DNA of 64,000 bases from Achromobacter xylosoxidans (GTDB lineage Bacteria > Pseudomonadota > Gammaproteobacteria > Burkholderiales > Burkholderiaceae_B), in assembly GCF_001457475.1 (NCBI RefSeq), contig NZ_LN831029.1, positions 1,364,001 through 1,428,000 on the forward strand, read 5' to 3'. The translations under genes and the position numbers were made by a program. A model generated the notes under the pieces. It ran no database searches, had not been told where the DNA came from, and saw nothing but the letters and a program-made list of their open reading frames with translations. Positions 27,983 to 36,245 of the stretch are shown piece by piece (within the stretch, counting starts at the first letter, position 1; every line of letters starts with the position of its first letter).

Positions 27983-28295
27983 TGGTGCCCGAGACCGGAA
28001 TCGAACCGGTACGGCCTTGCGGCCGAGGGATTTTCGTACCACTTCGACTTTCGCCGCCGGCGCGTCAAGCGCCGTTCGTGGTCTGGAGCACGCCTTCACC
28101 ATAGCCTTGCGGCCTTAGGTGCCCGCCGTCTGCTCTCTACACCTTCCCGGTTCTTTCGAAGCGGGCTTGGCTCGGCGTTGGCTCGGACCGGGTCCAGGGC
28201 ATTCGCCGAGTTTGACGGGCTACACCTCTGGAGTTTCCTCCGGAGGGCTCAAATGGATTCAAGTCCCTTGTGTCTACCAATTTCACCACTCGGGC
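27983..28295 (-). tRNA. tRNA-Leu(UAA), split by a group I intron
   Basis: The gene runs right to left. Exon 1 is 28295-28261 (35 bases) and exon 2 is 28034-27983 (52 bases), joined to an 87-base class II tRNA. The acceptor stem GCCCGAG pairs with CTCGGGC, followed by A and an encoded CCA. Exon 1 ends ...GGGACTT and exon 2 begins AAAATCCC, giving anticodon loop CTTAAAA with anticodon TAA. The D loop is GAAATTGGTAGAC, the variable arm uses GGCC/GGCC around GCAA, and the T arm has GTTCGATTC. Without removal of the 226-base insert no leucine anticodon loop forms. The insertion point between U34 and A35 equals that of the cyanobacterial and plastid tRNA-Leu introns. Confidence 0.93.
28035..28260 (-). 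ncRNA. Group I intron (IC3-like) in tRNA-Leu(UAA)
   Basis: The 226-base insert has the marks of a self-splicing group I intron. The 5' exon ends in U and the intron ends in G (minus strand ...GGTACG). A 'TTGAG' near the intron 5' end can pair with the exon's CTT, including the U.G wobble, as the guide. Core segments read GCCGAGCCAAGCC, GAAGGTGTAGAGAGCAGACG and CACCTAAGGC then CTATGGTGAAGGC, closely resembling the Azoarcus tRNA-Ile and Anabaena tRNA-Leu introns. The P7 strands GAGCA (28131-28135) and TGCTC (28086-28090) are complementary; in the Azoarcus intron the same strands are GACUA/UAGUC, so pairing is kept with changed bases. No homing endonuclease frame is inside. Confidence 0.92.
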
Positions 28296-28429
28296 ATCGC
28301 CGACCCCGCGGACGGGGCGGCAACGGGATACCGGGTGAGCCGCGCGGGCGCGGCATGGGTATCCAGCGGCCGTGACTATACCACTGGAGCCGCGGGCTTC
28401 CCGCCCTGACGGACGCCGGCCGGGTGAAG

Positions 28430-29353
28430 TCAGGCGGTGAAACGCACGCTCTGGCGCACGCGTTCATCCACGTCCAGGGCGAAAACGTCGGGCCGCGCGT
28501 AATGGCCGACCACGTCGAAATCGTAGCGCGCGCGCACCAGGTCCTCGATGTCGATGGTTGCGGTCAGCAGGCCGGTCTGGCCGTGCAGCGGGCCGGCCAG
28601 GACGTCGCCCAGCGGGCCGACGATGAGCGAGCCGCCATTGATGAGCGGGCGTTGCGGATCCCAGCCGGGCACGTCCAGGCCCAGTTCGGCGGGCGACGGT
28701 TGCACCTGGCAGGCGCTGATGACGAAGCAGCGGCCCTCGTGGGCGATGTGACGCATCGAGCATTGCCAGATGTCGCGTTCATCGACGGTGGGCGCGCACC
28801 AGATCTGCACGCCCTTGGCGTACATGGCGGTGCGCAGCAGCGGCATGTGGTTTTCCCAGCAGATGGCGCCGCCGACGCGGCCCGCGGCGGTTTCCACCAC
28901 GGGCAGGGTGGAGCCGTCGCCCTGGCCCCAGATGAGACGTTCGGTGCCGGTGGGCATCAGCTTGCGGTGCCTGGCGGCCAGGCCGGTGGCCGGATCGAAG
29001 TACAGCGCGGTGCAGTACAACGTGCTGCCGGCGCGTTCGATGACGCCGATCACCAGACTGGCGCCGGTGCGCTGTGACAGCGCGGCCAGCGCGTCGGTCT
29101 CGGGACCGGGCACATCGATGGCGTTCTGGTAGTAGCGGGCGTAGGCTTCGCGCCCTTCGGGCAGGCGGTAGCCGAGGCGCGTGCCGAAGATCTCGCCCTT
29201 GGGATAGCCGCCGAGCAGGGCCTCGGGCATGACCACGAGCGCGGCGCCCGAGGCGGTGATCTCGGCCTCGAAGGCCAGGATCCGTTCCAGGGTGGCTTCC
29301 TTGCCCTCGGGCGAGGCGCCGATCTGCAGCGCGGCAACGGTCTGGGTGGTCAT
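28430..29353 (-). CDS. Nitrilase-family hydrolase
   Basis: A 307-residue enzyme of the nitrilase branch of the carbon-nitrogen hydrolases, which convert nitriles to acid and ammonia. The Glu-Lys-Cys triad is E44 ('[12 protein letters not shown]'), K131 ('[20 protein letters not shown]') and C165 ('[14 protein letters not shown]'). The '[13 protein letters not shown]' and '[10 protein letters not shown]' motifs are typical of true nitrilases rather than amidases or ureidopropionases. Length is a little below the usual 330-360. It is transcribed away from a LysR-type gene that probably regulates it. The natural substrate is not known. Confidence 0.92.
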   Translation of the reverse strand: MTTQTVAALQIGASPEGKEATLERILAFEAEITASGAALVVMPEALLGGYPKGEIFGTRLGYRLPEGREAYARYYQNAIDVPGPETDALAALSQRTGASLVIGVIERAGSTLYCTALYFDPATGLAARHRKLMPTGTERLIWGQGDGSTLPVVETAAGRVGGAICWENHMPLLRTAMYAKGVQIWCAPTVDERDIWQCSMRHIAHEGRCFVISACQVQPSPAELGLDVPGWDPQRPLINGGSLIVGPLGDVLAGPLHGQTGLLTATIDIEDLVRARYDFDVVGHYARPDVFALDVDERVRQSVRFTA

Positions 29354-29415
29354 GCGGGTTCCTTGGCTGGGGCTGGTGGGGTGTCGGGAGCTGCCAGTGT
29401 CGGCGCCAGCCTAAA

Positions 29416-29438
29416 ATCGATCAATCCAATTTGACGAT
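29416..29438. promoter_or_regulatory. possible LysR-type operator between nitrilase and regulator genes
   Basis: Between the divergent starts lies an imperfect palindrome with outer arms ATCG/CGAT and inner arms TCAAT and ATTTGA. It is AT-rich and overlaps the expected promoter region of the LysR gene. The T-N11-A spacing is only approximate. Confidence 0.35.
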
Positions 29439-29445
29439 AAATGAT

Positions 29446-30387
29446 ATGAGCCAGATCGATATCGAGTCGACCGACCTGAACCTGCTCAAGGTGTTCGAGG
29501 CGATCTACGACGAAGGCGGCGCGGGCCGCGCGGCGCTGCGGCTGGGCGTGACGCAGTCGGCCGTCAGCGCGTCGCTGGCGCGGCTGCGCACGCTGTATGC
29601 GGATCCGCTGTTCGTGCGCACCGGGCGCGGCCTTTCGCCCAGCCTGCGGGCCCGCGAGCTGCGGCCGATCATCGGCGAGGCGCTGGACAAGTGCCGGCAA
29701 AGCCTGTCGCTGGCCCGGCCGGGGCCGGCCGGGTTTGCCGGGCGTTCGGTCACGCTGGGGCTGTCGGACGACTTCGAAATCGCGCTGGGGCGCGAGGCCA
29801 TCGCGGCGCTGGCCGAGGCTGCGCCGGGACTACGTCTGATCTTTCGCCAGACCCACAGCCGCCTGGCCGCCGACATGCTGATGGCGCGCGACGTCGACCT
29901 GGTGATCGCGTCCGGTGGACTGACCGCGCCCGCATTGCAGCGCGTGACCGTGGGGCAGGGCGACTATGCCTGCCTGGTTGATCCGGCCAGTCTGGCGCCG
30001 GGCCAGGAAGCGCTGTCCGTGGAGGATTTCACCGGGCGTGCGCACGTGCTGGTGTCGTCGGGCGGATTCATCGGCGTGGTTGACGAGGTGTTGCACGCGC
30101 AGGGATTGACGCGGCGGGTGCTGGCCGCGACCACGCACTTTGCGGCGCTGGCGTTCCTGCTGCGTGGCGGCGACGCGCTGGCGACCCTGCCGACCCACGC
30201 GGCGCGCGGCCTGGCGGCGGTCGCGGGGCTGCGGCTGCTGCCGTGCCCGGTCGTCATGCCGGGCTACGCCATCGAGATGGGCTGGCGCGCCGATGCCTTG
30301 CGCGATGAGGCCGTGGCGGTGGCACGCCTATCCCTGCTGGGCCTGCTGCAGGGCTACGGTTGGGCCGCGGCGCCTGGCGCCCGGTGA
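29446..30387 (+). CDS. LysR-family transcriptional regulator (NahR/NodD-like N-terminus)
   Basis: A 313-residue regulator. The winged helix is 'DLNLLKVFEAIYDEGGAGRAALRLGVTQSAVSASLARLRTLYADPLFVRTGRGLSPS' at residues about 9-65, the form seen in NodD/NahR-type LysR proteins. The rest is the periplasmic-binding-like effector domain. The ATG at 29446 is used; a TTG 15 bases upstream is also in frame. It is divergent from the nitrilase gene, its likely target. Its 3' end overlaps the converging AraC-type gene by 60 bases. Confidence 0.9.
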   Translation: MSQIDIESTDLNLLKVFEAIYDEGGAGRAALRLGVTQSAVSASLARLRTLYADPLFVRTGRGLSPSLRARELRPIIGEALDKCRQSLSLARPGPAGFAGRSVTLGLSDDFEIALGREAIAALAEAAPGLRLIFRQTHSRLAADMLMARDVDLVIASGGLTAPALQRVTVGQGDYACLVDPASLAPGQEALSVEDFTGRAHVLVSSGGFIGVVDEVLHAQGLTRRVLAATTHFAALAFLLRGGDALATLPTHAARGLAAVAGLRLLPCPVVMPGYAIEMGWRADALRDEAVAVARLSLLGLLQGYGWAAAPGAR

Positions 30388-31314
30388 TTGACCGGTGACG
30401 CGTTTATACGCGCGGCTGAAGGCGGCTTGGGAGGTATAGCCGAGGCGCTCGGCCACGGTGTCGATCGGCAAGCGCTCGTGGGATAGCCATTGGCTGGCCA
30501 GGCGCATGCGCAATTCGGTGGCGTAGCGCAGCGGCGGCGTGCCGATGGTGGCCTGGAAGCGTTGCGCGAAGACCGATCGCGAGACATTGCATTGCGCCGC
30601 CAGTTCTTCTACGGTCCAATCGCGGCCGGGCTGGCGATGCAGGGCCAGGATGGCGCGCGCCAGCCGCGGGTCGCGCAGGGCGGCCACCAGGCCGGCGGCA
30701 TCATCGCAACCGCTTTCGATCCAGCCGCGCACGATCATGGCGGCCACCACTTCCGCCAGGCGCGCCAGGATGCCGGCAAAGCCGATGCGTCCGGCGCAGA
30801 TTTCGCGCTTCATGGCGTCCAGCAGCGCCAGCGCGCCCGGGTAGCGTTCGCTGGTGGCGTCCACCAGCATCAGACCAGGCATCAAGGGGCCGAGGCCCCG
30901 CATGCCGCCCAGGTCGAACGCCATGCAGCCATAGAAAAGCACGGCGCTGGGCGTGTCATGCGTGCTGGGGCAGGTGTCCACGCCGCTGACCTGCTCGCCC
31001 AGCGGCGCCGCGGCCACCTCGTCGATATCGCGCACCGGGGCGCGCGGGTCGGATAGCAAGTGATGGGCATCGCCTTGGGGAATGAGCACGGCGTTGCCCG
31101 CGGACAGCGGATGCAGCGCGCCGTCGGCGCTGCGCAGCACCGCGTTGCCAACCGCCAGGTAGTGGAAGTAGGCGTGACCGGGGCGGGGGCGGAAACCCAG
31201 GCCGACCGGCGCGCCGACCTGGATGCGGCGGTATTGCACGCCGCGCAGGCGCATGCCAGTCAGCAGTTCGCTGATCAGGTCGGACGAAAGCGCAAAGGCA
31301 TCCGTGGCATTCAT
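30328..31314 (-). CDS. AraC-family transcriptional regulator (cupin_6 type)
   Basis: A 328-residue regulator. The N-terminal part is a cupin-like ligand domain ('GVQYRRIQVGAPVGLGFRPRPGHAYFHYLAVGNAVLRS' to 'VLIPQGDAHHLLSDP'), as in the AraC/cupin_6 group, and the C-terminal 100 residues hold two helix-turn-helix motifs ('WTVEELAAQCNVSRSVFAQRFQATIGTPPLRYATELRM' and 'IDTVAERLGYTSQAAFSRAYKRVTGQSPGA'). It is transcribed away from an MFS pump gene; regulators of this class commonly control such a divergent transporter or oxidoreductase. The effector is unknown. Confidence 0.92.
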   Translation of the reverse strand: MNATDAFALSSDLISELLTGMRLRGVQYRRIQVGAPVGLGFRPRPGHAYFHYLAVGNAVLRSADGALHPLSAGNAVLIPQGDAHHLLSDPRAPVRDIDEVAAAPLGEQVSGVDTCPSTHDTPSAVLFYGCMAFDLGGMRGLGPLMPGLMLVDATSERYPGALALLDAMKREICAGRIGFAGILARLAEVVAAMIVRGWIESGCDDAAGLVAALRDPRLARAILALHRQPGRDWTVEELAAQCNVSRSVFAQRFQATIGTPPLRYATELRMRLASQWLSHERLPIDTVAERLGYTSQAAFSRAYKRVTGQSPGARRRGPTVALQQAQQG

Positions 31315-31323
31315 TCAGGTGTT

Positions 31324-31358
31324 TAGATCAAAAATCAAAGATTCTTCATCATAGATCA
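31324..31358. promoter_or_regulatory. direct repeats between AraC-type regulator and MFS genes
   Basis: TAGATCA occurs at 31324-31330 and again at 31352-31358, 28 bases apart, within an AT-rich block of the divergent intergenic region. Spacing of near three helical turns suits an AraC-type dimer, but the assignment rests on position only. Confidence 0.35.
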
Positions 31359-31414
31359 TCCTGGGCGCCATCCCTAGACTGGCCGCTGTGATGTTTTCCT
31401 GAGGATGTTCTGCG

Positions 31415-32650
31415 ATGAGTCATGGTGTCTGTGAAGCGGTCTGCGATGGCCGCATGTCGCGCGCGGCGGATGCGCCGCCCGCCTGGATGGCGGTGTTTTC
31501 GCTGGCGATGGGGGTGTTCGGCTTGCTGACCGCGGAGTACCTGCCGGCCAGCCTGCTGACGCCGATGGCGCTCGACCTGGGCGTTTCCGAGGCGCTGGCC
31601 GGGCAGGCGGTGACGGTGACGGCGGTGGTGGCGTTGTTTGCCGGACTGCTGGTGCCGGGTCTGACGCGCGCGCTCGACCGGCGCGTGGTGCTGCTGGCCT
31701 TCAGCACCCTGATGGTGGCCTCCAATCTGTTGGTGGCAATGTCTTCCAGCCTGGCGGTGCTGCTGGCGATGCGTATTTTGCTCGGCGTTGCGCTGGGCGG
31801 TTTCTGGAGCATGGCGGCGGCAGTGGCCATGCGCCTGGTGCCGCCCGCCTTGCTGCCGCGCGCGTTGTCGATCATCTTCAGTGGCATTGCCGTGGGGACC
31901 GTGGTGGCGGTGCCGCTCGGCAGCTATCTGGGCGGCAGGTATGGCTGGCGCAGCGCCTTCGTCGCCGCGGCCGTGGTCGGCGTGGCGACGCTGGCGTTCC
32001 AGTGGCTCACGCTGCCCCGGCTGGCGCCGGGCCGGACCGCGCGGTTGCGCACGGTGCTGGAGGTATTGCTACGTCCCGGCATCGCCGTGGGCATGTTGGG
32101 ATGCGTGCTGGTGCACACCGGCCACTTCGCGCTGTTCACCTACATCCGGCCGTTCCTTGAAACCACGACAGGCGTCGGCGCCGACGGACTGGCCTTGATG
32201 CTGCTGGGTTTTGGCGTGGCAAATTTCGCCGGCACCCTGCTGGCGGGCTGGTTGCTGGGCCACAGCGCCCGCGCCACGCTGGTGCTGATGCCCGCGCTGG
32301 TGGGGGCGGCGGCCCTGGCGCTGGCCTTGCTGCCGGCGTCCGTGACGGGACAGGCGCTGCTGGTGGCGCTATGGGGAATGGCGTTCGGCGGGGTGCCGGT
32401 GGCGTGGTCGAACTGGGTGGCCAGCGCGGTGCCCGACCAGGCCGAAAGCGCGGGCGGCATGGTGGTGGCGTCGGTGCAGTCGTCGATCGCGGCGGGCGCG
32501 GCGGCCGGTGGCGCGATGTTCAGCGCCAACGGCATTGTCGGCGTGTTCGTGGCGGCCGGCATCCTGATGCTGCTGGCGGCGCTGCTGATCGCATTGCGGG
32601 TGCGCATCCACGCGCCCGGACGCGGCTCCGGTCCGGCAGTGCATCTTTGA
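31415..32650 (+). CDS. MFS efflux transporter (NepI/AraJ-like, DHA1 family)
   Basis: A 411-residue inner-membrane protein with about twelve helices. 'SLAMGVFGLLTAEYLPASLLTPMALDLGVSEALAGQAVTVTAVVAL' and the loop 'LTRALDRRVVLLAFSTLMVASNLLVA' place it in the DHA1 drug/nucleoside effluxers (NepI, YdhP, AraJ). The motif 'ILLGVALGGFWSMAAAVAMRLVPP' is typical of NepI (purine ribonucleoside efflux). GAGGA lies about ten bases before the ATG at 31415; a second ATG at 31454 is possible. It is probably controlled by the divergent AraC-type gene. Confidence 0.88.
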   Translation: MSHGVCEAVCDGRMSRAADAPPAWMAVFSLAMGVFGLLTAEYLPASLLTPMALDLGVSEALAGQAVTVTAVVALFAGLLVPGLTRALDRRVVLLAFSTLMVASNLLVAMSSSLAVLLAMRILLGVALGGFWSMAAAVAMRLVPPALLPRALSIIFSGIAVGTVVAVPLGSYLGGRYGWRSAFVAAAVVGVATLAFQWLTLPRLAPGRTARLRTVLEVLLRPGIAVGMLGCVLVHTGHFALFTYIRPFLETTTGVGADGLALMLLGFGVANFAGTLLAGWLLGHSARATLVLMPALVGAAALALALLPASVTGQALLVALWGMAFGGVPVAWSNWVASAVPDQAESAGGMVVASVQSSIAAGAAAGGAMFSANGIVGVFVAAGILMLLAALLIALRVRIHAPGRGSGPAVHL

Positions 32651-32666
32651 GACCTGCGCCGCCTGA

Positions 32667-32695
32667 GGCCGGCGCGGTATGAGGCCGCGCCGGCC
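32667..32695 (+). terminator. GC-rich hairpin after the MFS gene
   Basis: GGCCGGCGCGG and CCGCGCCGGCC are perfect 11-base arms around a seven-base loop, starting 17 bases after the MFS stop codon. There is no T tract, so termination would be weak or Rho-assisted. Confidence 0.5.
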
Positions 32696-32758
32696 GGGCG
32701 CGCGAATGCGGCGACGGTATCATGTGCCATCCTCGTCTTGGCAGCCCGCCGCACATCC

Positions 32759-34021
32759 ATGGTCCCTGCATCGACCCCGCTTCTCGACCGCCTGCTTGCC
32801 GACGGCGTCATTCGCCCGGACCACCACGCCGCCGCGCGCCAGCGCCTGGGCGAGAGGGGCGCCGAACCGTGGGCGTCGCTTGGCGAGGCGTTGTTCTGGC
32901 TGGTGGACGAGCACATCGTTTCCGACGAGGACCTGGCGGCCATCGGCGAGCTGTCCGTGACCGAAGCCGCCTTCGCCGGCAACGCCACCCGTCGCCAGGC
33001 GCTGGCCGAGATGGACGCGCTGATGCAGCGCAAGCTTGAAGAATACGAACGGCAGGTGCGCCAGATCGCGCTCAAGCGCGCTTTTCCCGGCCCGCGCTGG
33101 GCATGGCTGGGCGGCGGCGTGATCGCGGTGGCCGCGGCGGGCTGGTACCTGTTTGCGCCGGCATCGCCGCCGCAATGCGATGACGCCGATGTGCAGAAGA
33201 CCCTGCGCGCCAGCATGTTCACCTCGCGCATCCAGCAGATGTCCAGGAACCCGCTGGCCGGGGGCGCGGCGCCCGCGGACCTGTACCTGGCGACATTTGC
33301 GGACGTGAAGGAGGTCGGCTACATCAAGCCGGAACGTTCGCGCGGTTGCACCGCCACGTTGAAGGTGGGCGAGGCCACCTCCAGCCTGGCCTACACCATC
33401 GGGCCCAATGCCAAGGGCGAAATGATGATCGCCGGCGCGGACCCGCGCGTGGTGCGGGCCCGTTACGGGCAGCTCGATGCCAGCGGCAAGCCGCGCGACG
33501 TGGGCCAGCCGGCCGGCGCCGTCCGGCTGGCAGCCGCGTTCGAGCAGGGCGTGGCGGCATTCGACCAGACCACCCGGGGCGAAGCGCGCAAGGCGGCGTA
33601 CGAGCGCCAACGCCAGCGCGTGGGCCTGCCGCCGGAAACCGATACGCGTACGGTGCGCAACGTCCAGCCGCTGGGCGACTGCAAGGAGCTGGGAGGCGGC
33701 AAATGGTCGTGCCGCTTGCAGGCCGAATATCGCGACCGGCTGCTGTCGGCCATCGGCCGCGCCGACTGGCAGGTGCTCGAAGGCGATTTCGATTTCGTGC
33801 GCGACGGCGATGCCTGGCGCGTGGGCGAAACGTTCACGCGCCAGTACATGGATGCGATCGTGCGCGGCCGGGTGGCCGAATTGAAGGGCGACGAGGCGGC
33901 GGCGCAACTGGAGCAGATCCAGCGCCAGCGGCCGGACGCCGCCGCGCCAACGCCCGATGCGGCACCCCCCGCGGCGCGTGGCCGCGAGCATCGCGGTGAT
34001 GGCGCCGTGATCAACAAATGA
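32759..34021 (+). CDS. Single-pass membrane protein of unknown function
   Basis: A 420-residue protein. The cytoplasmic N-terminal 110 residues look like a small helical domain ('LLDRLLADGVIRPDHHAAARQRLGERGAEPWASLGEALFWLVDEHIVSDEDLAAI'), reminiscent of the N-terminal part of GspE/MshE-like proteins. One membrane helix follows ('WLGGGVIAVAAAGWYLFA', residues about 115-132), then an external region with a few Cys ('PQCDDADV', 'RSRGCTATLKVG', 'LGDCKELGGGKWSCRLQAEY') that may form disulfides. A low-complexity Ala/Pro tail closes it. I recognise no named family for the outer part. The ATG at 32759 is preferred; a TTG 21 bases upstream is in frame. Confidence 0.75.
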   Translation: MVPASTPLLDRLLADGVIRPDHHAAARQRLGERGAEPWASLGEALFWLVDEHIVSDEDLAAIGELSVTEAAFAGNATRRQALAEMDALMQRKLEEYERQVRQIALKRAFPGPRWAWLGGGVIAVAAAGWYLFAPASPPQCDDADVQKTLRASMFTSRIQQMSRNPLAGGAAPADLYLATFADVKEVGYIKPERSRGCTATLKVGEATSSLAYTIGPNAKGEMMIAGADPRVVRARYGQLDASGKPRDVGQPAGAVRLAAAFEQGVAAFDQTTRGEARKAAYERQRQRVGLPPETDTRTVRNVQPLGDCKELGGGKWSCRLQAEYRDRLLSAIGRADWQVLEGDFDFVRDGDAWRVGETFTRQYMDAIVRGRVAELKGDEAAAQLEQIQRQRPDAAAPTPDAAPPAARGREHRGDGAVINK

Positions 34022-34161
34022 CGGGCGCCGTGCCACAAGGCGCGACGCGACCCGCCGCTGACCGGCCTCCGCGCCCAGCACAAGCGAAGGCGAGCGCGAT
34101 CCTGCCGGCCGATAGGCCTGGGCGCATGATGGCGCGAAAAAGGGGGGAGAGGGCGGATTCC

Positions 34162-34249
34162 TGGCGGAAGCGGTGAGATTCGAACTCACGAACGGTTGCC
34201 CGTTGCCGGTTTTCAAGACCGGTGCAATCGACCACTCTGCCACGCTTCC
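34162..34249 (-). tRNA. tRNA-Ser(UGA)
   Basis: An 88-base class II tRNA with acceptor GGAAGCG, an anticodon arm CCGGTCTTGAAAACCGG giving anticodon TGA, a long variable arm (AACGGGCAACCGTT), a T arm with GTTCGAATC and an encoded CCA. It is transcribed leftward between two rightward genes. Confidence 0.97.
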
Positions 34250-34371
34250 TGGTGCCGCACTGTACTGCGGGGGGCGGCAATCCGGCCGCCAGGCAAACAC
34301 TCTACCTGACGAAAACGCGACTTGCCGTAAAGGGCGCAATAATAATCCATTTGCCGCGAAGGAGGCACGCG

Positions 34372-35349
34372 ATGCACTGTGTAGAAATCTCACGCCCGGG
34401 CGGCCCCGAGGTCCTGGTTCCCGCCGAACGTCCCACGCCCGAAGCCGGCAAGGGTGAAGTGCTGATCAAGGTCAGCGCCGCGGGCGTCAACCGTCCGGAC
34501 GTGTTCCAGCGCAAGGGCAACTACGCGCCGCCGCCCGGAGCGTCCGACCTGCCGGGCCTGGAAGTGGCCGGTGAAATCGTCGGCGGCGACCTGGCCGGCA
34601 GCGGCTTCGCGCTGGGCGACAAGGTGTGCGCCCTGGTCGCTGGCGGCGGCTATGCCGAATACTGCGTCGCGCCCGCCGCCCAGTGCCTGCCGATTCCCAA
34701 GGGCCTGTCCGATATCGAAGCGGCCGGCCTGCCGGAAACCTATTTCACCGTCTGGAGCAACGTGTTCGACCGCGGCCGCCTGGCCGACGGCGAGATCCTG
34801 CTGGTGCACGGCGGCGCCAGCGGCATCGGCACCACGGCCATCCAGCTGGCCCGCGCCATGGGCAACCCGGTCTACGCCACCGTCGGCAGCGATGACCGCG
34901 CTCGCGCGGTCGAGGCCCTGGGCGCCGCGCGCGGCATCAATTACAAGACGCAGGACTTCGTCAAGGAAGTGAAGGACGCCACCGGTGGCCGCGGCGTCGA
35001 CGTGATCCTGGACATGGTGGCCGGCGACTACATCGCCCGCGACATGCAATGCCTGGCCGACGACGGCCGCATCGTCATCATCGCCCAGCTGGGCGGCGCG
35101 CAGGCCAATGTCGATACCAGCCAGGTCATGCGCCGCCGCCTGACCATCACCGGCTCGACCCTCCGTCCGCGCCCGGTGGACTTCAAGGGCGCCATCGCCC
35201 GGGCGCTGCGCGAGCGCGCCTGGCCGCTGCTGGAGCAGGGCGCCATCAAGCCGATCGTGCACGCCACCTTCCCGCTGGCCCAGGCCGCCCAGGCCCACGC
35301 CATGATGGAAAGCGGCGAGAACATCGGCAAAATCATCCTGACCGTGTAA
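34372..35349 (+). CDS. NAD(P)H quinone oxidoreductase, zinc-free MDR family (PIG3-like)
   Basis: A 325-residue medium-chain reductase. The GroES-like N-terminal domain has 'GEVLIKVSAAGVNRPDVFQRKGNY' and 'PGLEVAGEIVGGD', and the NADPH-binding Rossmann domain has 'LLVHGGASGIGTTAIQLARAMG'. The late 'QLGGAQANVDTSQVMRRRLTITGSTLRPR' is diagnostic of the PIG3-type quinone oxidoreductases. No zinc ligands are present. AAGGAGG sits before the ATG at 34372. In Bordetella-like genomes this gene commonly precedes tpiA. Confidence 0.92.
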   Translation: MHCVEISRPGGPEVLVPAERPTPEAGKGEVLIKVSAAGVNRPDVFQRKGNYAPPPGASDLPGLEVAGEIVGGDLAGSGFALGDKVCALVAGGGYAEYCVAPAAQCLPIPKGLSDIEAAGLPETYFTVWSNVFDRGRLADGEILLVHGGASGIGTTAIQLARAMGNPVYATVGSDDRARAVEALGAARGINYKTQDFVKEVKDATGGRGVDVILDMVAGDYIARDMQCLADDGRIVIIAQLGGAQANVDTSQVMRRRLTITGSTLRPRPVDFKGAIARALRERAWPLLEQGAIKPIVHATFPLAQAAQAHAMMESGENIGKIILTV

Positions 35350-35477
35350 GAAACGCGCGGCGTTCGGCGCGGCGCCGCGCAACAGGATACAATCACGGGT
35401 TTCGCCTGGAATTATTTCCAGGCCAGCCCGTGGGCGGGTGCTTTTCCCCCGGGTTCACCCACTCTGACATTTGCGCC

Positions 35478-36224
35478 ATGACTTCAGTCGAACACCGCGC
35501 CCGCCTCGTGCTGGGCAACTGGAAGATGCACGGCAACCTGGCCGAGAATGCCGCGTTGCTGACCGAACTGCGCGCCGCGGATGCCGCCAGCCATTGCGAG
35601 ATCGGCGTCTGCGTGCCGTTTCCGTACCTGGCGCAGGCCGCCTCGGCCCTGACCGGCAGCGCCGTGTCCTGGGGCGCGCAGGACGTCAGCGCCCACGACA
35701 AGGGCGCCTACACGGGCGAAGTCGCGGGCGCCATGCTCAAGGAATTCGGCTGCCGCTATGCGCTGGCCGGCCACTCCGAGCGCCGCGTGCTGCACGGTGA
35801 AACCGACCAGATGGTCGCCGACAAGGCTCGCGCCGCGCTGGCTGCCGGCCTGACCCCGGTGGTGTGCGTGGGCGAGTCGCTGGCCGATCGCGAAGCCGGT
35901 AACACGCTGGCCGTGATCGAACGCCAGCTCAAGCCGGTGCTGGCGCTGGGCGCCGAGGCCGTCTCGCGCATGGTGCTGGCCTACGAACCCGTGTGGGCCA
36001 TCGGCACCGGCCGCACCGCCAGCCCCGAGCAGGCCCAGGAAGTCCACGGCGCCATCCGCGCCGCCCTGGTCGCGCTGGGCGCGGCCCAGGTGCAGGTTTT
36101 GTACGGCGGCAGCGTCAAGGCTGCCAATGCCGCCAGTTTGTTCGCCATGACTGATATCGACGGAGCCCTGGTCGGCGGCGCGTCGCTCGTGGCCGAAGAA
36201 TTTTTGCGAATCGCCGCCATCTAA
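35478..36224 (+). CDS. tpiA: Triosephosphate isomerase
   Basis: A 248-residue TIM-barrel enzyme interconverting dihydroxyacetone phosphate and glyceraldehyde 3-phosphate. Catalytic residues are visible: Lys in 'LGNWKMHGN' (residues 12-20), His in 'LAGHSERRV' near 96, Glu in 'LAYEPVWAIGTG' near 167, and the phosphate loop 'LYGGSVKAANAASL'. The start ATG at 35478 follows 'TTGCGCC' without a strong ribosome site. secG follows after 21 bases, as in many proteobacteria. Confidence 0.98.
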   Translation: MTSVEHRARLVLGNWKMHGNLAENAALLTELRAADAASHCEIGVCVPFPYLAQAASALTGSAVSWGAQDVSAHDKGAYTGEVAGAMLKEFGCRYALAGHSERRVLHGETDQMVADKARAALAAGLTPVVCVGESLADREAGNTLAVIERQLKPVLALGAEAVSRMVLAYEPVWAIGTGRTASPEQAQEVHGAIRAALVALGAAQVQVLYGGSVKAANAASLFAMTDIDGALVGGASLVAEEFLRIAAI

Positions 36225-36245
36225 GTTTCCGTTCCGGAGTCTGTA

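Noticed and set aside
28035..28260. homing endonuclease or other coding sequence inside the tRNA intron
   Set aside because: The intron is only 226 bases and no frame with LAGLIDADG, GIY-YIG or HNH motifs is present; short frames crossing it are accidental.
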